From positions 1 to 64,000 of the forward strand of contig CALWLT010000011.1 of assembly GCA_944381615.1 (NCBI GenBank): a DNA stretch of 64,000 nt, read 5' to 3'. The stretch's first letter is position 1. The number at the start of each line of letters is the position of its first letter. The notes under the pieces were generated by a model. It was not told where the DNA came from and did not search any database. It saw only the letters and a program-made list of their open reading frames with translations. This DNA comes from an uncultured Lachnospiraceae bacterium (GTDB taxonomy: Bacteria > Bacillota > Clostridia > Lachnospirales > Lachnospiraceae). The position numbers and the translations under genes were made by a program. Below, one piece after another: positions 60,940 through 64,000 of this stretch.

Positions 60940-61974
60940 ATGGCTTCAATTACGTTTAGGAATGGCACAGTCCTGAGTGATTTTGGGCAGCCTTATATCG
61001 TTGCAGAAATGAATATGGGACATGCTGGGAAAATGGATCTTGCGAAGAAAATGGTGCTGTCAGCAAAGGAATGTGGGTGTGATTGTGTGAAGTTCCAGTC
61101 ATGGTCCTCTAAGTCCCTGTATTCTAAAATTGTTTACGAAGAAAATCCAATTGCAAAGAGAATTGCCGATCGATTTGCCCTTTCAGAAGAAAAACTACTT
61201 GAGGTAAAGCAGTATTGCGATGAGATTGGTATCACGTTCTCTTCTACACCGTATGATAAAAGAGAAGTGGATTATCTGGTAGATGTTTGCAATGCGCCTT
61301 ATGTGAAGGTAGCTTCGATGGATCTTAACAATTATCCGTTTTTGAAATACATTGCTTCAAAACAAGTACCGATAGTTTTGTCTACGGGTATGGCATATAT
61401 TGAAGAGATCCGGAAGGCTGTTCGGACGATTTTTGATTCCGGGAATAGACAGGTTTGTCTTTTACACTGCGTTGCTGAGTATCCGCCTGAGTTGGAGTCT
61501 ATAAATTTGAATAATATCCATCTTTTAAGATCTGAATTTTCGGATTGTCCGATAGGACTTTCTGATCATTCGCCGGGGGTAGAAGTATCCACTGCGGCGG
61601 TAGCATTAGGCGTATGCATGATTGAGAAACACTTTACTTTGGATAAAACTGCCCGGGGATGGGATAACGAGATGGCTATGGAGCCAGACGAAATGCAGCA
61701 GTTGGTACACAATAGTAAGAACGTTTATATTGCTATGGGTACCCGTGATAGAGTTATCGGATCAAGTGAGATGGAACAGCGTCAGAGGATTAGAAGGAGT
61801 GTTGTTGCGGCGCGGAATATTGCTGCAGGGGCAGCCTTAACACTTGAAGACTTGGATTGTAAACGTCCTGGTACAGGTATTCCACCGGAGAGGATGCAAT
61901 CATTGGTTGGAAAGAAGGCCAAGCGTGATATTACTGCTGACGAAATGATTTTAGATACTGATTTAGAGGGATAA
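60940..61974 (+). CDS. NeuB-family (N-acetylneuraminate/nonulosonate synthase-like) PEP-condensing enzyme
   Basis: A 344-residue protein: an NeuB TIM barrel (PYIVAEMNMGHAGKMDLAKKMVLSAKECGCDCVKFQSW ... IGLSDHSPGVEVSTAAVALGVCMIEKHFTLDK) and a C-terminal SAF/antifreeze-like domain (RRSVVAARNIAAGAALTLEDLDCKRPG). NeuB enzymes condense PEP with a sugar aldehyde. The barrel has the usual EKHFT metal/substrate site. No NeuA cytidylyltransferase or NeuC epimerase is seen in the window. Its acceptor may be unusual given the LuxCE neighbours. Confidence 0.9.
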   Translation: MASITFRNGTVLSDFGQPYIVAEMNMGHAGKMDLAKKMVLSAKECGCDCVKFQSWSSKSLYSKIVYEENPIAKRIADRFALSEEKLLEVKQYCDEIGITFSSTPYDKREVDYLVDVCNAPYVKVASMDLNNYPFLKYIASKQVPIVLSTGMAYIEEIRKAVRTIFDSGNRQVCLLHCVAEYPPELESINLNNIHLLRSEFSDCPIGLSDHSPGVEVSTAAVALGVCMIEKHFTLDKTARGWDNEMAMEPDEMQQLVHNSKNVYIAMGTRDRVIGSSEMEQRQRIRRSVVAARNIAAGAALTLEDLDCKRPGTGIPPERMQSLVGKKAKRDITADEMILDTDLEG

Positions 61975-61986
61975 AAGGCAGTTGTT

Positions 61987-63117
61987 ATGTATGTATGGGT
62001 GATAGGAAAAGGGATTCCGACAAAAAAGAATAATATGTATGGTAGTTTCGAGTTTGAACAGGCTTCGATGCTGGCAAGGCATGGGGTAAAGGTCATTTAT
62101 ATCGGTCTGGATTTCAGACCTTTTAACCATCCGAGAAAATTCGGTATTCGTTACTTAAAACAGGATATTTTTGACGCTTATGAATATAGTCTTCCAATCC
62201 GTCCACTTCCTTTTGGTCAAAGGAAAGTCGAATTGTTTTTCTGCAGAAAGCTATACTCTAAGGTTGAAGAAATGCATGGACTGCCAGATGTGATTCATGT
62301 TCATTTCCCAGCGTTATTAAATGCGCTCATACATGCTGAATATCAAAAGAGAGGTGTTAAGATTGTAGCGACTGAGCACTGGTCTCAGGTGTTAACAAGG
62401 AAACTTTCGAAAACTTATTTAACGAACCTTTCATGGTTTGCCCATTATGCGGACGCCTTGCTATGTGTAAGTGAGCCATTAAAAAAAAGTGTAATTGCCT
62501 TAACCGGCACTAGCAATAACATACAGGTTGTACCTAACATCATAAATAATGAATTCCAATATGCTCCACAGGAGCCAAAAGATATGTTTACTTTTATAGG
62601 TGTTGGACGTTTGGTTTCGGGAAAAAGATTTGATTTGATGATAAATGCATTTACAAAGGCTTTTTTCGGGAATGATTCTGTCGAATTGGTTATTGTTGGT
62701 AATGGTGAAGAGTATATAAATTTAAAAAAACAGATAGAGAAGTTAGGTATGAAAAAAAGGATTCATCTTCGTGGAGTGTTATCTCGTGCGGAGACTGCAA
62801 AACAAATCCAGAAGTCTGACGCATTGGTTTGTGCTAGTAATTTGGAAACCTTTGGAACACCTATTATTGAGGCTTGGGCTTGTGGAAAACCAGTTATAGG
62901 AACAGATGCGCTCGGATTTTTGGAGTATATGAATAAGAGCCTTGGAATTATCGTCAAGGCAAATGATGAAGAGCAAATGATTGAGGCAATGAAGGAATTA
63001 TATGATAAGCGAGATATATTTGATGGAAAAAAAATTTCACAGTTTGCATTTGAGCAGTTTGGAGAAAATGCGATATCGAAGAGTTTGCTTAGCATATATA
63101 GTGAAGTACTGAGATAG
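61987..63117 (+). CDS. GT4-family glycosyltransferase
   Basis: A 376-residue GT-B enzyme: an N-terminal acceptor domain (GSFEFEQASMLARHGVKVIYIGLDFRP) and a C-terminal donor domain with FIGVGRLVSGKRFDLMINAF, HLRGVLSRAETAKQIQKSDALVCASNLETFGTPIIEAWACGKPVIGTD containing the E-x7-E motif. It adds a sugar to the lipid-linked unit at the cytoplasmic face. Confidence 0.93.
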   Translation: MYVWVIGKGIPTKKNNMYGSFEFEQASMLARHGVKVIYIGLDFRPFNHPRKFGIRYLKQDIFDAYEYSLPIRPLPFGQRKVELFFCRKLYSKVEEMHGLPDVIHVHFPALLNALIHAEYQKRGVKIVATEHWSQVLTRKLSKTYLTNLSWFAHYADALLCVSEPLKKSVIALTGTSNNIQVVPNIINNEFQYAPQEPKDMFTFIGVGRLVSGKRFDLMINAFTKAFFGNDSVELVIVGNGEEYINLKKQIEKLGMKKRIHLRGVLSRAETAKQIQKSDALVCASNLETFGTPIIEAWACGKPVIGTDALGFLEYMNKSLGIIVKANDEEQMIEAMKELYDKRDIFDGKKISQFAFEQFGENAISKSLLSIYSEVLR

Positions 63118-63126
63118 GTAATATCA

Positions 63127-64000
63127 ATGAGAATTATTTTGTCGAAACGTAATAGAGAAGAAAAAACACTTCTATTGTGGAATGATGCAATGGTAGAAAG
63201 AAAACGAGAAACTGTTGGCGAAAAGATAACGGCTATATTGATCGCTTTCCTGTTACTTTTTGCACACTATAACGGTGCATTTGGAGTCTCTCTCTCTACA
63301 TTGGTTCTATTAATTTGGGCTCCAGTTATATTATTTAAATTGATTGTTTGCAGAAACATTGTGATAACCCCAATTATTCCAATAGCACTGTTCATGTTAT
63401 TTCGTATATTGAACCATGGTATAGAATTTACGGAGTTTGTTCTTTCCTTGCTTGTTTTGTTATATATACTGGCAGCTGTGAATAATTTAATAAGTTTTCG
63501 TTTTTTTTTACAAACCATACTCTTCGTAGCAGTGTTAGCTACGGCTTGTTTGTTTGTACAATATACAAGTTATTATATTGTTGGCGTACATATTAACTTC
63601 ATTCCAACATTCTTACTAAATGATTTTATGCTAAATCAAACGCGTGTAGCGGTAACGAGTGCGATGGGAAATGGACTTTATAGACCATCCGCCTTTTTTA
63701 CGGAACCTTCCCATTATGCGCAGTATGTTTTTCCACTTTTGTTCTATTTATTGTTATCACCTAACATTAATAGGGAGAAAATCAGATATGCCGTACTGAT
63801 TTCTTGTGGGCTTATACTTACCACTTCGGGAGTAGGTATTGCAACCGCAATTGTTTTGTGGATCGCATTCTTTTGCTTTTATACCTTTCAAAAAAATAGA
63901 AAGCAGTTTTTTAGAGGTGTTATAGTTATCTTTTTATTTGTAATTCTGTTCGCTGTACTATATGTTAGAATAGAAATTTTTCGTGAAGCAATATTACGTT
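63127..64000 (+). CDS. O-antigen polymerase / Wzy-like membrane protein (3' end cut by the window)
   Basis: The frame opens at ATG 63127 and is still open at the right edge (291 codons seen). It is strongly hydrophobic with at least seven membrane segments. The motif YRPSAFFTEPSHYAQYVFPLL matches the EPSHY segment common in Wzy polymerases, which link repeat units outside the membrane. It fits a Wzx/Wzy-type pathway together with the phosphoglycosyl transferase. The flippase must lie beyond the window. Confidence 0.75.
   Translation, partial: MRIILSKRNREEKTLLLWNDAMVERKRETVGEKITAILIAFLLLFAHYNGAFGVSLSTLVLLIWAPVILFKLIVCRNIVITPIIPIALFMLFRILNHGIEFTEFVLSLLVLLYILAAVNNLISFRFFLQTILFVAVLATACLFVQYTSYYIVGVHINFIPTFLLNDFMLNQTRVAVTSAMGNGLYRPSAFFTEPSHYAQYVFPLLFYLLLSPNINREKIRYAVLISCGLILTTSGVGIATAIVLWIAFFCFYTFQKNRKQFFRGVIVIFLFVILFAVLYVRIEIFREAILR

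Overview
The window looks like a chromosomal segment of a GC-rich, spore-forming Clostridia, most likely of the Lachnospiraceae type. The evidence is Firmicutes-style ribosome-binding sites, sigma-A promoters with 17-bp spacers, an intact sigma-K gene, a Gram-positive LexA box, a YtrA-type GntR/ABC operon, a CsoR/CopA copper operon, and a LoaP-headed polysaccharide locus. Most of the backbone is GC-rich. Two stretches are clearly AT-richer: about 13.1-16.4 kb (a nuclease/restriction-like pair) and about 53.4-64.0 kb (a cell-surface glycan cluster).

Layout: 0.3-4.3 kb, a MacB-like ABC exporter with a membrane-anchored extracellular protein. 4.3-12.5 kb, a complete arginine cluster argGHCJBDF behind ARG-box-like operators, then a C_GCAxxG_C_C protein. 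13.2-16.3 kb, a DUF1016 nuclease plus a GmrSD-like DUF262/DUF1524 protein. 16.5-19.6 kb, sigK and an OmpR-type two-component system. 19.7-24.7 kb, two lipoproteins, galE and a LexA-boxed radical-SAM DNA-repair pair. 25-29 kb, a GntR/ABC/permease operon and a zinc-ribbon protein. 29.4-32.5 kb, CopA carrying a C-terminal CopZ-like domain, and CsoR. 32.5-32.8 kb, tRNA-Pro, tRNA-Glu and tRNA-Thr. 33-45 kb, topoisomerase IV-like parE/parC, deoD, a siroheme reductase, asd, galM, an EamA transporter and topB. 45.1-46.0 kb, a LysO-like exporter on the minus strand. 46.2-47.7 kb, an Rpn-family nuclease flanked by imperfect palindromic repeats. 47.7-51.1 kb, a hexapeptide protein and a DUF262/AAA-ATPase gene set. 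51.1-64.0 kb, a leader RNA, loaP and a polysaccharide operon that runs off the right edge.

The most unusual material is at the right. A roughly 290-nt leader precedes loaP: a 14-bp terminator stem encloses a branched, cloverleaf-like domain, and one arm of that stem can also pair with an upstream segment. The glycan operon then contains a fatty-acid-reductase module (ACP, acyl-AMP ligase, metallo-beta-lactamase-fold hydrolase, LuxE-like acyl-protein synthetase, LuxC-like acyl-CoA reductase, SDR) directly next to a NeuB-type PEP-condensing synthase. No luciferase genes are visible. This suggests that an enzymatically made aldehyde is built into, or condensed onto, a surface glycan. Two separate DUF262 loci and an Rpn locus make this a plausible phage-defence-rich region.

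All functional calls come from reading motifs and context; no database search was possible.
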